From positions 56,530,300-56,594,299 of the forward strand of contig CM049314.1 in the NCBI GenBank assembly GCA_026874595.1: a stretch of 64,000 nucleotides of DNA, given 5' to 3'. The first letter of the stretch is position 1. The number at the start of each line of letters is the position of its first letter. The position numbers and the translations under genes are program-made. Below the pieces are notes generated by a model. That model was not told where the DNA came from and did no database searches. It worked only from the letters and a program-made list of their open reading frames with translations. The stretch is from Sipunculus nudus (taxonomy: Eukaryota; Annelida; Sipuncula; Golfingiida; Sipunculidae). Positions 10,506 through 24,591 of this stretch are shown here, in pieces.

Positions 10506-13500
10506 TCACATACATACATGTGTGTGCGTGTGTCAAGAATAGTTCAGAAACAGACCAACCATAAGATGCATTAGCGCTGCCTGCATGCATTCCGTCGATA
10601 CTAGCTTCACGGCATTTGTACATCCATGTTTAACAGTATAAGGTCAACGAGATACGGACCCTGTTCACGTTCACTTCTATACGGAACAAACCATAGTATA
10701 TAACAGAAACGACCATGGTGTCTATAGATTTATTTACCATATCATTTGAAACTAGCAAATGTTATTAATAACGAAATGTAAATTGATATTGTGAAAAGTA
10801 GAACTTTCGTGCTTCAATATTGCTTTAGACATTAATCAAATATTTTCATTTACTTTATGTATCATCCATTGAACACATATACAATTTATATAAATTCGCT
10901 TCTCAAATTGAGAGCAAATTATCTCTTTTATAATTTTCATCTTCTTTCAAAGTTATCCTTTAAAATTCCTTTACTTAACACCCTTTCGATTTACGGTTCC
11001 ATCAAACAACGACATTCTCCTAAACCGGTCACTACTGATATGTACGGACGATGAGGTCACAGTGGTCTTAAAGTTAAACAAGTTCCGACTTGTATATATA
11101 CAATGTGTCGACTATCTTAATTTCCCTAATTGTCTAGAAAATTTTGATTCTAAATTCCAAGTAGTTGTTAAAAGGAGTGAGTGTATATATCAATTTAAAC
11201 CAAAATCGTTGTATCGTTATATCCCATTTAATATCATAAACCTGTGACTATGTCACAGAGAAGGAGGCATTGCCACAACATTGTTAGAAAGTTTCTCAGT
11301 AATTTAATATTTAAATAAATTGTTAATCAACAGGTATACATAAGTAATTATGTGCAATTTAGCATCTGAGTCCCTGACTCAGTTTTGTTAGTTTTTAACT
11401 AATGCTAATAGGCACTTTCATTTAATTTGCTCCTCGTGATTTATTTTACGATACCGACGATACAGAGGGGGTTCTTATCCCTACGTTACTGTCAGAAAAA
11501 AAATTAGCACTTTCTAAATGAAACATATGAAAAAGAATTAAAGAAAAGTGCCATGATTAAGAAAATACATATTAATTCTGCCTTGTTCATAGCGAAACAT
11601 TAACATGAACTCTCTTCATTGAACTTGTTTTCTATATGACCAATGACAAGTTGCGTCACATGACGTTGTGTTGACTAGAAAGAACCAGTTGTCCAAGTAC
11701 CATGCATACCCGTTAATAGCCTATCATTACAATTCTTATGGTGTTCAATAAACAACTTTTCTCCAGATCTGTTATACATAATATATAAAACTGTGTATCG
11801 TGACATTTACGATGTTCCTGGGTGAGACGAAATCGCGAAATGGAAGCCATCGACTACAAATAACAGTCTTATAATTAGCGACCAGATGGCGAGCGCCTAA
11901 AAGCTTTTGAATGATAACCATCTCTTTTGAAAAACATTTTTTAGACGAGTTCAACATAAAAATTTAGGATGGAAATGATCCATTTACCTAATGCAAATAA
12001 AAGAGCACTTATTTCACAGGATATATTTTTTAAGCACAATAAACCCCATTATCTTATTCTAGCTGATAAACCGGTAATCGGGCTTATTATAGGGCTTGGA
12101 GTGTATTAAATTGGATGAGGAATGTTGGCTCAATTATTTTATTCTCAAGTTAAAATTAAATACAGATTTTCAGTGGAATACTGTCTCAGTAAAATATGTC
12201 AAATATTTTACACTTACATGTATTTTGTGGCGTTATTTTGTGTGCTGGTGGCAAGAAATTCATACATCGGTATGTTTACCTTGAATACCTTGTCAGTGAT
12301 GATGTTTACATTTGCGAATCGGGATGGGACGCGGGGGCATTCAAATTTTTTAAAGATCTTTGATTGGTTAAGCCCCTGTTACATTCCGGGTGCGCTCGCT
12401 TGTGAGCATTTAGTCGCACGATAGGCTTCAAAAAGGGTCTATCGCCATAGATCGCATCAATTGCCGCAAAAGCATTTATAGATGCAACAGCTGTCTTACA
12501 GCCAGAGCAAACAGAAGCGACCCTTGTACGACTAAGCCGCATACACTTGTACAAGTGGTCTTGCGTTCATATGCGAGTGTTGCACGAATCGGAGCTATTG
12601 GTCTGACGTCACAAATAACTGTCGCGCGACTGATCACATGGTCGTAGGAGCTGACGTACGACCATGCGATTACACGTGCATTTTGGGGAGACCGGTTGTA
12701 CGATCATACGATAGGTCTTTCGAGTGGATAAGCTGTAGCTTATAAATGTAGACATAAAAATCGTATCGTGTGATTATAGTATCTTGCACGGCCGAATTCC
12801 TATATTGTTTTATAGTATGTTTTTAATGACCTGTTTTATCAAGTTTAGTCCATAGGGTAATAATTTGCATTTTCTCTAGATCCCATAGGGAAACGATTCC
12901 AGTTCTGTTAAACTATTATGTGGTATAGTAATATATTAGATAAAATTATATTTTCAGAACATAAGTATTTGTATTCCTTCTTCTACCAGGTAAACTCTTG
13001 GACAACTCGGTATACGCACAAAGGAGCACATACAATTTTTGCAGATAACGTGCTAAGGCTTTAATAACATGTTATTTAGTGGACAAATATATTGTGAAAC
13101 CCCGGGCTGCAGACACCCCTCTGGGGGTAGACACCCCGCGTAATGGAGTCTTAGGTCCGACCAAACACTTTTACTACTTTGAGAACAGTTTAAATCACCG
13201 GCGCTGACGGACACAGAAACGGCCGCTATTACCGGGGGTAGAACAAATGCTTTGTCACTGCGATTATGTTCTGCATCTAGTAAGCCTCTCGCCTATTAAA
13301 CATGCTCCCATTAGTTTGACCAAGGAGTTTATAACAAACAGAGTTCCATCTATGAGAAGGTCTTCCATGTCTCGCAGGTCAGTCGTGCGCTTATTGCAAA
13401 TAAGACATGATAAGCCCATGAACCCTATTGTGCGCCAATTGTACCGCTGTATCACGACCTTTCACATAGCGAGGCTGTTGGATGTAACTCACACAGTCCG

Positions 13501-14540
13501 CTGAAGTTTGTCAGGCCGAGAGTGATATATCCAGTAACTGATAAATAAATCACTAGAATAACATTGACTAGAAGTGTGAATGCGTAGATGGTTTGTTTTG
13601 TTAAGATTACATTGCAACAGATATATTTAGAGGGGTCTAATGTTTAGGAATCAATGGAGCAATTTTTGGATAGATGCGGTCACTCTGCATTAGTATCTGC
13701 GGTGCAGCCTAACGGACGACTGGTAAGTGTAAACCTTATTTTCCTCGAATAATTTTGGCATTCTATAAGTTCCCATCAATCTATATACTTCTGAAAGGTA
13801 TCAATCATTAGCCTTGTTTATACTATTTCATGGATAACAAAATTTTATGACGCCCATGTCCGGATGACTTTAATTTTAATTGCCAACTGTGAGCCAATCT
13901 CCCTCTGCGGCACCGATGGCGTTATTCTCGTATTATCGGCCATGTTTACCGCAGCCAAGCGATAGCTCAGGCGTCATTAGTAATGACGACTTCACACACA
14001 ATCGCACGCTATACGATATTTATATGAAAATATATTGTGTAAACATACGATTGTTTCAGTATTTACATTTAATACTCGAAGAGATAAATTCAAGGAGAAA
14101 CTTACTTAACTGATAAGACAACGTTAGTTCACGCTTGGGATCTCCGGGAACTAATGAACCATTCAGAAGTCGGTGGGGGGGGGGGGTTCTATCGCTATAT
14201 CAATTAGCACCGTGCTTATCAGCAGCATATCTTTGTGCCTTTGAACTGCGAGTTTTTTTACCCCCTTCTGCAACATTCGACACGGCCCCACTCCGAGTAG
14301 GAACTCCATTTGTTATAAACTCGTTTTGACAGGTACCTATGCCAACAAAACAAATAACATTTTTAATACATTAATCATTGCAGTTTGTAATTTGTTACCA
14401 AAACGTGACAGTAAATTTGAAGTTTCCATTAAGCCGAGCTTTAATTGAAGTGAGATAGTCGCCCTGATTTTGGTATTCTAATTGGCTCAGCACCGAGGAT
14501 GAACACGTATTTCCGTTGTGAGGTGTTAAACAAATTAAAT
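10506..14540. other. Non-coding interval, no gene recognised
   Basis: About 4 kb with scattered frames below 100 codons and no recognisable domain. A sub-segment at about 12,340-12,730 is richer in G+C and CpG than its surroundings and could be an unidentified repeat or promoter-like island. A run of ten or more G at about 14,176 lies near its end. Confidence 0.4.
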
Positions 14541-14549
14541 GCCTGACGA

Positions 14550-15790
14550 CGTCATCTTCTGGACACCCTCTCCCAGCATGTACTCGAGAGCCATCAAAAG
14601 GCTTCTTGAATGAAGTTTGCCAATCCCAAATAAGGGTAATGTTCCCCTTGATCTCCTACAATTTTTTTTTCATAGTTTGGCAAAGGTGGTCCGATAAAAC
14701 CCAACTATTGGTCTTTCAGTGGTTCTATGTTGACTGCTGCACTTTCTATTCTGTTCCACCATAACAGTTCGCGAAATATGTATCTGGTAAGATGCTTTGG
14801 ATGTCGATTGCAGTCTGAACATTCAAAGTTTGCCCGCCTGCGATAAGAACCCGTAACGAAGAAAGGTATGGCTTTGCCGGTTTTTCTACTTTCAATACAT
14901 CAAAGAGCAATAACCAAAGAACATTGCTGCTGTGCACCTTTCCTTTTCCGCTATAGCAAGGATTGTTTCAATATCTGTTTTGGTGACATATGTATCCATT
15001 GAAACGTTCAATAAGTCTAACACCAGGAACCACAGGGATAACGAGAATGGAGCCGCGTTGGGTGGTTGCCCTGTCGGTGAAGAAGATGACTGTTTAGGTC
15101 AATGACAACTGTTTTCCAAAAACATAGACGTTGTTAATCAGCTCGAAATGAATATAAATGACCACCTTATGGATTCCAGTGCTACCCGTTGTTAAAAACA
15201 CAGCAGCTGCCGAGTCTAGAAGAATTTTGTCCTTGATATTCTTAGTTTCGTTTATTTCAGATGGAGTCAACGTGTCTCGCGATTTCTCTAGTGAAAAAAA
15301 GTCCTAGTTAGGTTCTTTTATCAGCACCTGCTCAATAGCCGACAAGTCTAACTACTTGTGTTCGTACTGGCTCCAGAAGTGAAGTGTCTAATATATCTTG
15401 CTAAAATATCAAACACTTGCAATGTGTTATCTGCAGAAAGGTAAGTAATTCCTGTCCAGTTTTGGCATGTTGTGGAATGAGCACCACTGCGGCTCCCAGT
15501 GATAATAAAGCATGTATGCTAACGTGGCGATCAGTGGAGTTAGATCCGATTATACTAACCTTGTCACCACATTTGAGACCAGGAAGCAGTCGTCGGAGTG
15601 CCGCAGCAACTTCAAGAGACCCCTGGAACAGTTCTGTGGAGCTGAGCATGCTTGCATTCAAATCGTTTTTGTAAATCTTTATCGCTACTTTCTCTGGATT
15701 TCCTATGAATCGTTCCTCTAATAGTCCAGAAAATGTTTTGTAGATAAAAGAAAAATATGCTGGGCAACTGGTGTAGCTTTTCTTCTTCAT
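14550..15790 (-). pseudogene. Acyl-CoA synthetase pseudogene (ANL superfamily)
   Basis: Reading the minus strand, a start at 15790 gives a 129-residue open segment parallel to the N-terminus of the intact enzyme at 36.7-38.4 kb: IYKTFSGLL, IIGSNS, LGAAVVLIPQH and HCKCLIF correspond to FYATFSDLL, VVGANS, LGGAVVFLPHD and NCKCFFF. A stop follows at about 15401. Further on, in other frames, come the ATP-binding P-loop relative TTGSTGIHKV (about 15,170-15,205), FTDRA, and then VLIAGGQTLN with YGGTE (14,746-14,937), again followed by a stop. The homology fades near 14,550 before the TGD and hinge motifs, so roughly the last 150 residues are gone. Several in-frame stops and frameshifts make it non-functional. 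By eye, the N-terminal part is only about 40% identical to the intact paralogue, so this was an older sister gene rather than a recent copy. Confidence 0.85.
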
Positions 15791-15859
15791 TATTAATTCT
15801 CACTCTGAAAAGGAAACCAAATGACAATGTATTGATTTCAAATAAGAACACAGGCACTT

Positions 15860-18800
15860 CCCGCGTTTTAACAATTTACGAATATGGTACTGCTATTTCT
15901 TATAGAAAAACTGCAACAACCCTTATTTTGTTTAGCCCGCACAAGCTAGGTACAATGATTGAGTGCTTGCTATCAAATGGTGAGTCAAGCATTGCTACAT
16001 TTGCTGTGCCTCGATGCCACAACACGTAACTAAAAGCGCTGCCGCATTTTTTCTACGCTCCCCAGGCAGGGGAAATCTTGCGCTTCTAAAGAAGCAACTG
16101 ATTTTCACGCTTCCTGCTTTGACCGTTTATGATACATTTAGACACCAGATGGCGGTTCGTTGTCCCGCTGAAAAAAAACGTGCGTATGATGTGACAAGCA
16201 GCCAACTAGATGCCAATAAACAAACACTCGACAGGCATCCTGGCTTCGCCCATAGCTGCGCTTCAAGCGCCGCTTCATGACAGTTTATGGTCGAATTTAA
16301 TTGCTCCCTCTGCATTCTCGCATCATCGACCGATTTAATTATGACATTATGACTGTGTTAGCTTGGCCATGTATCTTTTGTCTGCAGAACTGATAGGTAA
16401 AGGGCTGTCTAAAGAGCGTACATTTGTCTAATACTCAAGAGACTTGTTTTTCTTCAGATGCCGGTATACACTTAATTGTGTGGAATCGTACATCACACCC
16501 GCAGTGGAGGGATAATCAATAATAACAAAAAAAACAGAAACGTGTGAGAGTCGGTGCAGTGAACGAGCTGAGGAGAAGAATTAAATAGTATTTCCTGTCT
16601 CGTAAAAACCTCAAGGTAATTGTAAATAAAAGGTTTACTTGATGCCCAATTAAGACGGATTACCCTTTTCTCCAATTTTACTATAAATACATTGGTTATA
16701 TTCAGCGCGTTATATTTTATGCTATATATTTGATTGTTTAGGATAGTAGGCACGCTGAGACCCAATTAACTATCGCTTGGTATTGCTTGGTATAATTATA
16801 AGTCAGATAAAGCACGAATGTACAGAAACGTACTAGAAATGTCGTATTGGGCACAGAAAAACGTATCAGCGGCTAAACTGGTACTGAATCAGAATGACAA
16901 CGGGCACGGGGTAAGATATTTACAAATGAACACTAGGAAAATGTATTATTATACATTATTACCTGCAGATAATATATAATATTTCGTCCTGTATTAGGAA
17001 AGAGTCGTCCGGTGGAAGCGTTACCACTGCACGTTACGGAAGCCTATATTAGGTTGCCCTTGCATAAGATGTCATCGACAGAACCTGAATCACATTCGGA
17101 CTATAGTCCAGTCGAAAGTTGGGCAATTTTTCTGTCAGTAATCTCCATTCGAGATGCAACGTGATAGCTGTTTAGGCATCTCCCTGCGTGCATTAATTGT
17201 GATTTAACGTCTCATACGATAATATAGTGCACCTCTAAACACGCTTGGTTATATAAGCAGACTGTAACATAGTCTTTTACTATGTTGATCAACCACATAT
17301 CATACTATTTATAAAAGTACTTATATTAATGTGCCCTAAACCTACATGTTCATTGTTTAGGTATCATACATAGTTTTGCATCGTAAAGATTCTGGACACA
17401 GGAAGACGACAACTTGAAGATATGAATATAAAATAAGTTTATTAAAAATGTATATATATGTATATATATAATATATATATATGAATATGTATCTCCAGCA
17501 GTTAGTTTGATTAATATCTTTCTATGTTAATCAGCACCTAGCAAGCATTCTTCCATTGTATCTTACTCTTTTTATATAATTTCCGTGAAGAATTTTGAAA
17601 ATTTAGGACACCGTTTAGTTTGGAGTCACATTAAGTTGGAATCTGAAAAAGAATCATACCTCAGATCAAAACGCAAAATGCTTTCTGCCTTGACCTAATA
17701 CTACCTAATACTACCAGTGTGAAAAGTAATTGAAGTTGGCTATATTGCCTGAATATAAGATTTCAATTGACCAGGTTGTACACTGTGAACCGGTCGTAGA
17801 AATGTACTTGCATACTTTTGGGAATACGTTAAATACCTTAGGCATTTATTTCTTTCATTTTAAAATAGATAATTGGCCTATTTTATAGATGTAACATAAT
17901 CGGAAAGTAAATAGTGAAAAACATTAGATTTCAACAAGAAATATGCTTGTTATAAAATACACAGAATCATATTTCTTAATCTAAGATTTTTATTTCCGTG
18001 TCCAGGGAGGGGAGAACATTTTATAAATATAATTCTAAACATGAAAAATATGAAATATATAAATTCATTAAAATGACTGGATATAGAATAACCAGAAACA
18101 AGTATAAGAGCGCTTGTCATAAACTATAATGATACAGCAAAAGAAAATGAAAACATGTAAATCATATCTTTGACTGTATAATGAAGGATATCACATTTAG
18201 ATTGTTTGTTTGATATAAATATAAATAACATGGATAAGATGAAACATCAGACGCCATATGATTCTAACATGAAAGCAAATACAACAACCTTCCTTTTAAA
18301 CTGCGCAGTGGGTTTTAATATCGATTCGTTTTTCGATACTTTTCTATCGCGGAGACATGGGCAATCTTCAATTGTCTAAACGTACTTCTGCGTTCTGTCA
18401 CCAGCAACTTTGGAACCTATGACCTTCTGACAAACTATTCCAGCAGATCTGCCTCCTTCACCGTGCTGCCTTGCTTCAGAAATATGCATGCGGATAATTC
18501 TTGTCCCAGTTGGTCATCTAGCACGCCCGTCACCTGAAAGGCACTGTTTTCAGGATCTTCCAAATTATATTTTAAAAGTCTACTGGAAATATCTGGACTG
18601 CGGACCGTATAATTTTGTCAAAGTATATGTCCCTGATGTTCATATCACCAGTGTTGTTAATAAAGGCAAGTCACATGTGACGTATCAACAGTGGGGTGAC
18701 GTCAGCGTCCGTACATCCTTTCCATAAATATACCCAAGTGTGACCAACAGTTCCTTAAATAAAGTTTGCCATTTCGGCTGACGGTTATGTCTTACCATGA

Positions 18801-20580
18801 TCTCTTTGTTGTCTGCCCGGTGTTGCGATGGTGAGGAAAAAAACATCATGGGTCCCATTACGAATACAGCTTGTATATTTATCATGAGGTCGTTAGTATT
18901 TGGGCCGACGATTAAATTTTTATTTATCTCTCAGCCCTCTCGTATTCAACATATACTTAACCTTTAGTGCATGACTTGTTTACAGTTGCTCAAGAGTTTG
19001 TTTCGGGCTATTCTACACAGAGGAACATCGTATTGCATACACTGAAACAAATTAGATAGTATACCCCCATTCCGTGACTTTGACCTAGTAAGGAAATCCG
19101 GTTAAAATGTTTACATGATTTGTAACGGTTGTATAAAAATGGCTTTGTATATCATCCGATTATTTAGTTTAAGAGGTCAAGGGGTATACACACTCTCTAG
19201 TGTTATAGCATTACATTACATCATGTAATTTTTGGGATATCTTAATTAGTTTATTCAGCAAACATAAATCGAAACTAAAAGCACTGTCATAACACAAAAT
19301 GTCAGAGCACCTAACAAAACCTAATTTGGCGGAATTTCTCATGGGCGAAAGCGATAGGACGCTAAGCATTTTAGCATTATTAAATTACAGTAAAGCTTTA
19401 AGCTCTCAATGAAATATATGCAAGTGTCAATTATCACTAATCGATGTGCGGTCCGAAATTACACTCTTGAAGAATTTTACGCTTGAGCTGGCAGCTAGCT
19501 CTCGGCATTCCCTGCCAAACCTCCAAAATAATCTAACTAAATTTAAAATAAGAACGCAAAATGCTATTGTGTAATATGAAGACCTGATTAATATTGCCTA
19601 GACTTCTTGCAATATAATACCGTGCAGTTTGAACAAAATTAACAAAACACAATCTTCACTTGTAACAGTTTCTAACAGTTCCAACTGAACTCTGTTATAA
19701 TTTCTACCGCACAAACTGAATGAACAACCGCCTCAAGTGGTATTTAAAACGACTGATATAACAAACCTGTTCCACGGTGATGTAGACTGCGCGTGACAGT
19801 CGGTACAAACCTGCCTATTCAGTGGTATTGGACACAATAAGTGAAGTGTTACACTGCCATATATTTACCTATTAAGGGCTGATCAGAAATGAGCGTCAGG
19901 TATGGTATTTTTTTATTGGTAAGATTCTGTCAGTGTCAACCTGCTTGTTTGGTCGTACAAAAAATTATATGAAGTGTTTCACTGGCATACCTGTTGAAGA
20001 CGGATCGGAAATGAACGTCTAGTATGGTATTAACCAATTTATTTGTGAGTTTTGTTTTGTCAATGGGAACATATTCTGCTGTCTTAAGTACTCCTATATG
20101 AATACAAATGAGACAGACAGAGGTGTAAAATGCCATAAGGATATTCACAGGTGTATTATGATGTGATTTGGAGCTTAAATGACGAGTTGCAAGTGGATAT
20201 GAGCAGACGTTATTAGATCATGGAGTATAAAGAATGTATTGACGCTTAATGAGTGCAAGAAATGGTCACATAAATGTAATATATTCACGCCTAATATGAT
20301 ACCTGTCATATATTTGAATCACACAATATGAATGTGTACGTCAGATACGCCAGTAATTACTTAAAATGTGTTAACATCAACTTTTATTAAAATTCTAACA
20401 ATTTTGGTACAGTACATATAATTTTAAATGTCTGAGATTCACCTTTAAATCAATGTGCACAAATTGATATGCTAGAAGCATTATACTGGCTATTATTCGT
20501 GTTTTATCACTGGCGTGAGTGTAGAGATCATAAATAGGATGCATTGGCGACAAACTTACAAGTCTCTGATTTGAGGTACA
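15860..20580. other. Non-coding interval, no gene recognised
   Basis: Frames of up to 90 codons at 15.8-16.8 and 18.4-18.9 kb lack recognisable domains. Both strands were read at 18.36-18.89 kb without finding a family. An (AT)n-rich stretch lies at 17,446-17,482. Confidence 0.4.
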
Positions 20581-21204
20581 CTATTCTTTATTGTAACTAT
20601 AGAGCAGGGGGGCAGCCCATGCTCAGGGGCGGGCCCCTTGTTACTTACTGACTCTCAACAGATAGCATGTATCCCAGCAAGATTCATAAAACACGGAGTT
20701 ACCAATCAGAGATTTTCCAGATGTGTCAGAACAGATACAGTTAAAGAAAGGTCTGCACAGGAGTTGAATGAAAGAGCAATTAGACTGCTTAGAGTTGCCA
20801 TGTAATCAAGGCTAAGCAATTACAGTCATTATTGAGGCACATCAGAAAAATCTCTGAGTCCCAATTAACTTAAACAGCTGCCCCTTACATAGTATATGAC
20901 CATGATGGAATACAGAGTGTGAGATTTGAAGTTTAATAGACTGGCCCTTAATATATGACAAGTCCTCTCTTGTGTCCAGGCCCCTCGAGCCAAAAGTGAA
21001 GCAAGATACCAGAAAGTAAGACATGAACCTCAGTTATAAGCTTGAGATGTAAGAAATGCGTTGACAGGAGATACTATTTTTTATGATTATTGAAAGTATT
21101 ATAATACTTTCAAGTTTCAGATGCAGCGCAAATGATGTTGAACACTGCATGCTCAGTGGTGCCATGTTGAGCTTATCAAAAAATTAAAAACTATGTAATG
21201 ATTT

Positions 21205-21990
21205 CATACCGGTTATGTAAGGTGTTACTCTCAGCCTCTCTTGCAGTTTCCGGTGTGAGGTATTACTATCAGCCTATTGTAGGTTATCCAGTGTCCGGTA
21301 TTACTCTCAGTCTATCCTGTATTATGTTGGTCAGGTGTTACTCTGAGCCGTTCTTGTGGTATCCTGTGTGAGGTGTTACTCTGAACAACTTGTGGTATGC
21401 TTTGTGTCGGGTAACTCTGATTCTCTCGTGTTATCCTGTGAGGGTTTACTGTGAGCCTCTTGTACTATCCTGTGTGCGGTATTCCTATGAGCCTCTTGTG
21501 GTATCCTTTGTGCGGTATTTCTCTCAGCATCTCCTGTGATATCTTGTGTGAGTGTTAAACTGAGCCTCTTGTGGTGTTCTCTGTGCGGCGTTAGCCAGGA
21601 CTTATCTTGTAGTATCCTGTGTGAGGTGTAAGTCTGAGCCTCCCTTAAGTCCCTTAAGTATCCTCTGTGCAGGGTTACAGTGCCCCTCTGTTGTGGTATC
21701 CTGTGTACGGTGTTTCCCTGAGTCTCTTGTGGTATCCTGTATGAGGTGTTACACAGAGCCTCTTATGGTATCCTGTTTGAGGTGTTACCCTGAGCATCTT
21801 ATGGTGTCCTGTGTGAGGTGTTACCCTGAGCCTCTTATGATATCCTGTGTGATGTGTTAGTCTAATTCTCTCTTGTGCTATCCTGTGTGAGGTGTTAGTC
21901 TGAACCTCTCTTGTGGTATCCTCTGTGCAGTGTTAATGTGCACCTCTGTTGTGGTTCCTCTCGGCCTCTCTTGTCGTTTCATGTGATGAG
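21205..21990. repeat. 36-38-bp degenerate minisatellite
   Basis: About twenty imperfect copies of a unit built on GTGTGAGGTGTTAC, CTGAGCCTCTTGTG and GTATCCT. The period is near 36 bp in the central, best-kept part (21,621-21,860), where it reads as a 12-residue amino-acid repeat with SCVRCYPEPLM. Edge copies vary more. The translated repeat is a consequence of the period being a multiple of three; there is no sign of a gene around it. Confidence 0.85.
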
Positions 21991-22579
21991 GCACAGGTTA
22001 ATACAGTTTACAGGGTTAAGGATCTTTGTTTGATACTAAACATTCGGTTTCGAAAAAAACTGCTTTTCCATTTGTTTTAGAGTTTAGGAAATTTGAAGTT
22101 TTCCAGGTTTATTCTCATTTTGTACATCGACCATATATCCTCAGCAATATTTATGGGTCAATTCAAAGTCCCCTCTTCAATTGTCCTCTTGTCAACCCCT
22201 TCATCCCAAAACACAATAATATCCCACTGCAGCAAAACTTTCTTCACTCACAACAGGATCATGAACAATATAATCAGGTAAATAATATAAAATCAGATTT
22301 TGCTCTGATTCCAACATTACATTATAATTCACAAAGTAAGCTAATGTGCAATGTTCAAAATATTCGCAATATGAGATGCATAATATTAAGATTACTGAGA
22401 ATATTTGAAACTATAAACTGAATATAATTATTCAATGAGTATGTGTTTTTATGTTTTTTTTATTTATTTAACATTCAGCATAAAGACAGAAGATAATAGA
22501 TATGTTGTACATAAAAAAGTAAGAATCATTTTATCCGCAGCTTTTATTGATAAAGTAATATACAAAGAAACATGGAGCG

Positions 22580-22670
22580 TATCGCTAAAACGAATCGGGT
22601 ATCGAAATGAGTGTATCGCAATACGTATTGTACCTAATCAGTCGGACCGATACCTAGCCCTCACATTTTA
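22580..22670 (-). mobile_element. Possible hAT terminal fragment
   Basis: On the minus strand, this reads GAGGGCTAGGTATCGGTCC followed by several GTATCG/CGATAC motifs, which resembles the ends of one class of hAT transposons (CAGGGCTxGGTATCGG). A matching opposite end was not found, so this is only a candidate. Confidence 0.3.
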
Positions 22671-22900
22671 GAAGTGGACGGGTGACTATAATGACGGCCA
22701 ATTACATGTTTTGCGTAATTTATTTATCGGTTCGTGATCAGATAATTAAACATCATTTAAATAATAAAATTCATACTTTCTCTGTCTCATAATATGTACA
22801 CTAGATTCATCTTTATTGAACAAAATATAGAATTATATACTTCTCTTTTTAAAATATTTTGTCTGTTCTCTCTCAATAAATACGTATTATATTGATATAT

Positions 22901-22901
<1 letters not shown>

Positions 22902-22972
<71 letters not shown>
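22902..22972. repeat. (CT)n(AT)n compound microsatellite
   Basis: A CT run of about 22 bp passes into an AT run of about 48 bp. Confidence 0.95.
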
Positions 22973-22975
<3 letters not shown>

Positions 22976-23972
22976 ATAATATGTACATAACAGTCATTTC
23001 TCTCGTATGTAATACAGGCCTTTTCATTTCTCCCTTTAAAATACTATGTCTGCTGTATCTTACAAATAATACATATTATCTTTCTCTATTATCTATCCCT
23101 CTCTTTTTCTCTTTCTGTCTCTCTCTTTCTCTCTGATTCTCTTAAAATTGCTTTAAATAAATAAGGAATATACTTTGGAAAAGAATTAATATATAATCGT
23201 TGCGCTTCAGAGAACATAGATATTGGTTACTCAAAATGAATCAGTCACTCGGTGTTGTTATAACAATCGATATATCACTGTTACTCCTAATCCCTTTGAC
23301 ATTTAAATTTTCTAGAAACCCTGATAAAGATGTGTTTCCTTTGATGTACACGGACAGATTGGATTCTTTCATTATGTCAAGTAAATTCTATTTATAATAC
23401 ATGCAGCGATTACTTCAAATTTTGATATTTTATGTTCTAATCTTCCTGATTTTATAGAATAATAAAACAATAAATCGATATAAAATACACACAAACATTG
23501 GATATATGTTTGTGACATATCCAGTAGCCGACTGCTGACTGCTGACTATTATTTGAAGTATACTTGTCTCATTGTATTTTTGCTTCTATAAATCAAATAT
23601 AATGTGAAATATGACCATTAATAACGGTTTATTTGACAGAGGAAGCTTGCCTTTCTTGTCTGACCTGTGATAGGTCAACCGTCTTGCCGACTACCCGGCG
23701 TGGGTAAAGTCAATCACCCATGATGCACGGGTCCGCTAGACTTTTGCCGGGTTTATCCTATCACACTTTGTCTGAAAGAAAAACTACAAATTAACATAGG
23801 AGTATATCACTTGAGACCGTTGTAACCAGTTTTGGACATTTAAGACCTGTAAGACAAATATCCATCTTATATTACCATTCAGCTATGCGATTCTCTATAG
23901 GACTGATGTTAACAAATGACTTAACTTACAGTAATTTAACCTTATATTATATTGGTATAGAGTTTTGAAATA

Positions 23973-24019
23973 GGCATTCTTTATTTCCACTCCAAGGTGG
24001 GAGTGGAAATAAGCATTCC
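23973..24019. repeat. Near-perfect hairpin
   Basis: GGCATTCTTTATTTCCACTCC pairs with the inverted GGGAGTGGAAATAAGCATTCC across a five-base loop, with stem length about 20 bp and one or two mismatches. No flanking element was recognised. Confidence 0.65.
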
Positions 24020-24591
24020 TATTTGTATATAACATAATTAGTTATAAATATAAAGATATATTTCGTGTATCATAATCAGAAACGACACTTGTATTATAGT
24101 ATTATTGACATAGAAGGCAAACCTACTTTTCTGAAAAAAAAAATTGTCAATGTTGTAGTCGGCGTTCCGGCTTTTGACATTCAGGAAGGACACCCAAATT
24201 CAAATATACACGGAGTGTCCATAATTTGATATACACTAGGTCACACCCAGCGGGGGCACTCAGTTTACCGATGACCCGAAAGGATTATTTGAGGTAGTTC
24301 CGTTGTCTGTAAACTCTAAAATTATCGTTAATCGGGAAATCGTGGCACTGTTTTGACATTTGCTTTTCAATGTACTTATGAAACAGTCAGTCCAGTGACA
24401 TCATGAATTGTCAACATAGACTTAATAAATTGATTACCAAAACAACATAGCTTCAAAGAGGCTGTGTAATAACAGTGACAGTGTATACTGATAGGGCAGA
24501 TCCCACCACAACATCCCGTGACTGACCGACGTGTAGCCAATAAAGCTGTTAGAGTCGAAGAAAGAGTTGACCGACTTGTGAAGGCATATGC

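Noticed and set aside
13247-13504. 85-codon plus-strand and 63-codon minus-strand frames
   Set aside because: Neither shows a recognisable domain, splice context or poly(A) signal.
20640-20805. Short open segment reading about 46 residues to a stop, with a vague resemblance to a small respiratory-complex subunit
   Set aside because: The similarity is limited to a few residues, the expected following motif is missing and no splice site or poly(A) signal supports an exon.
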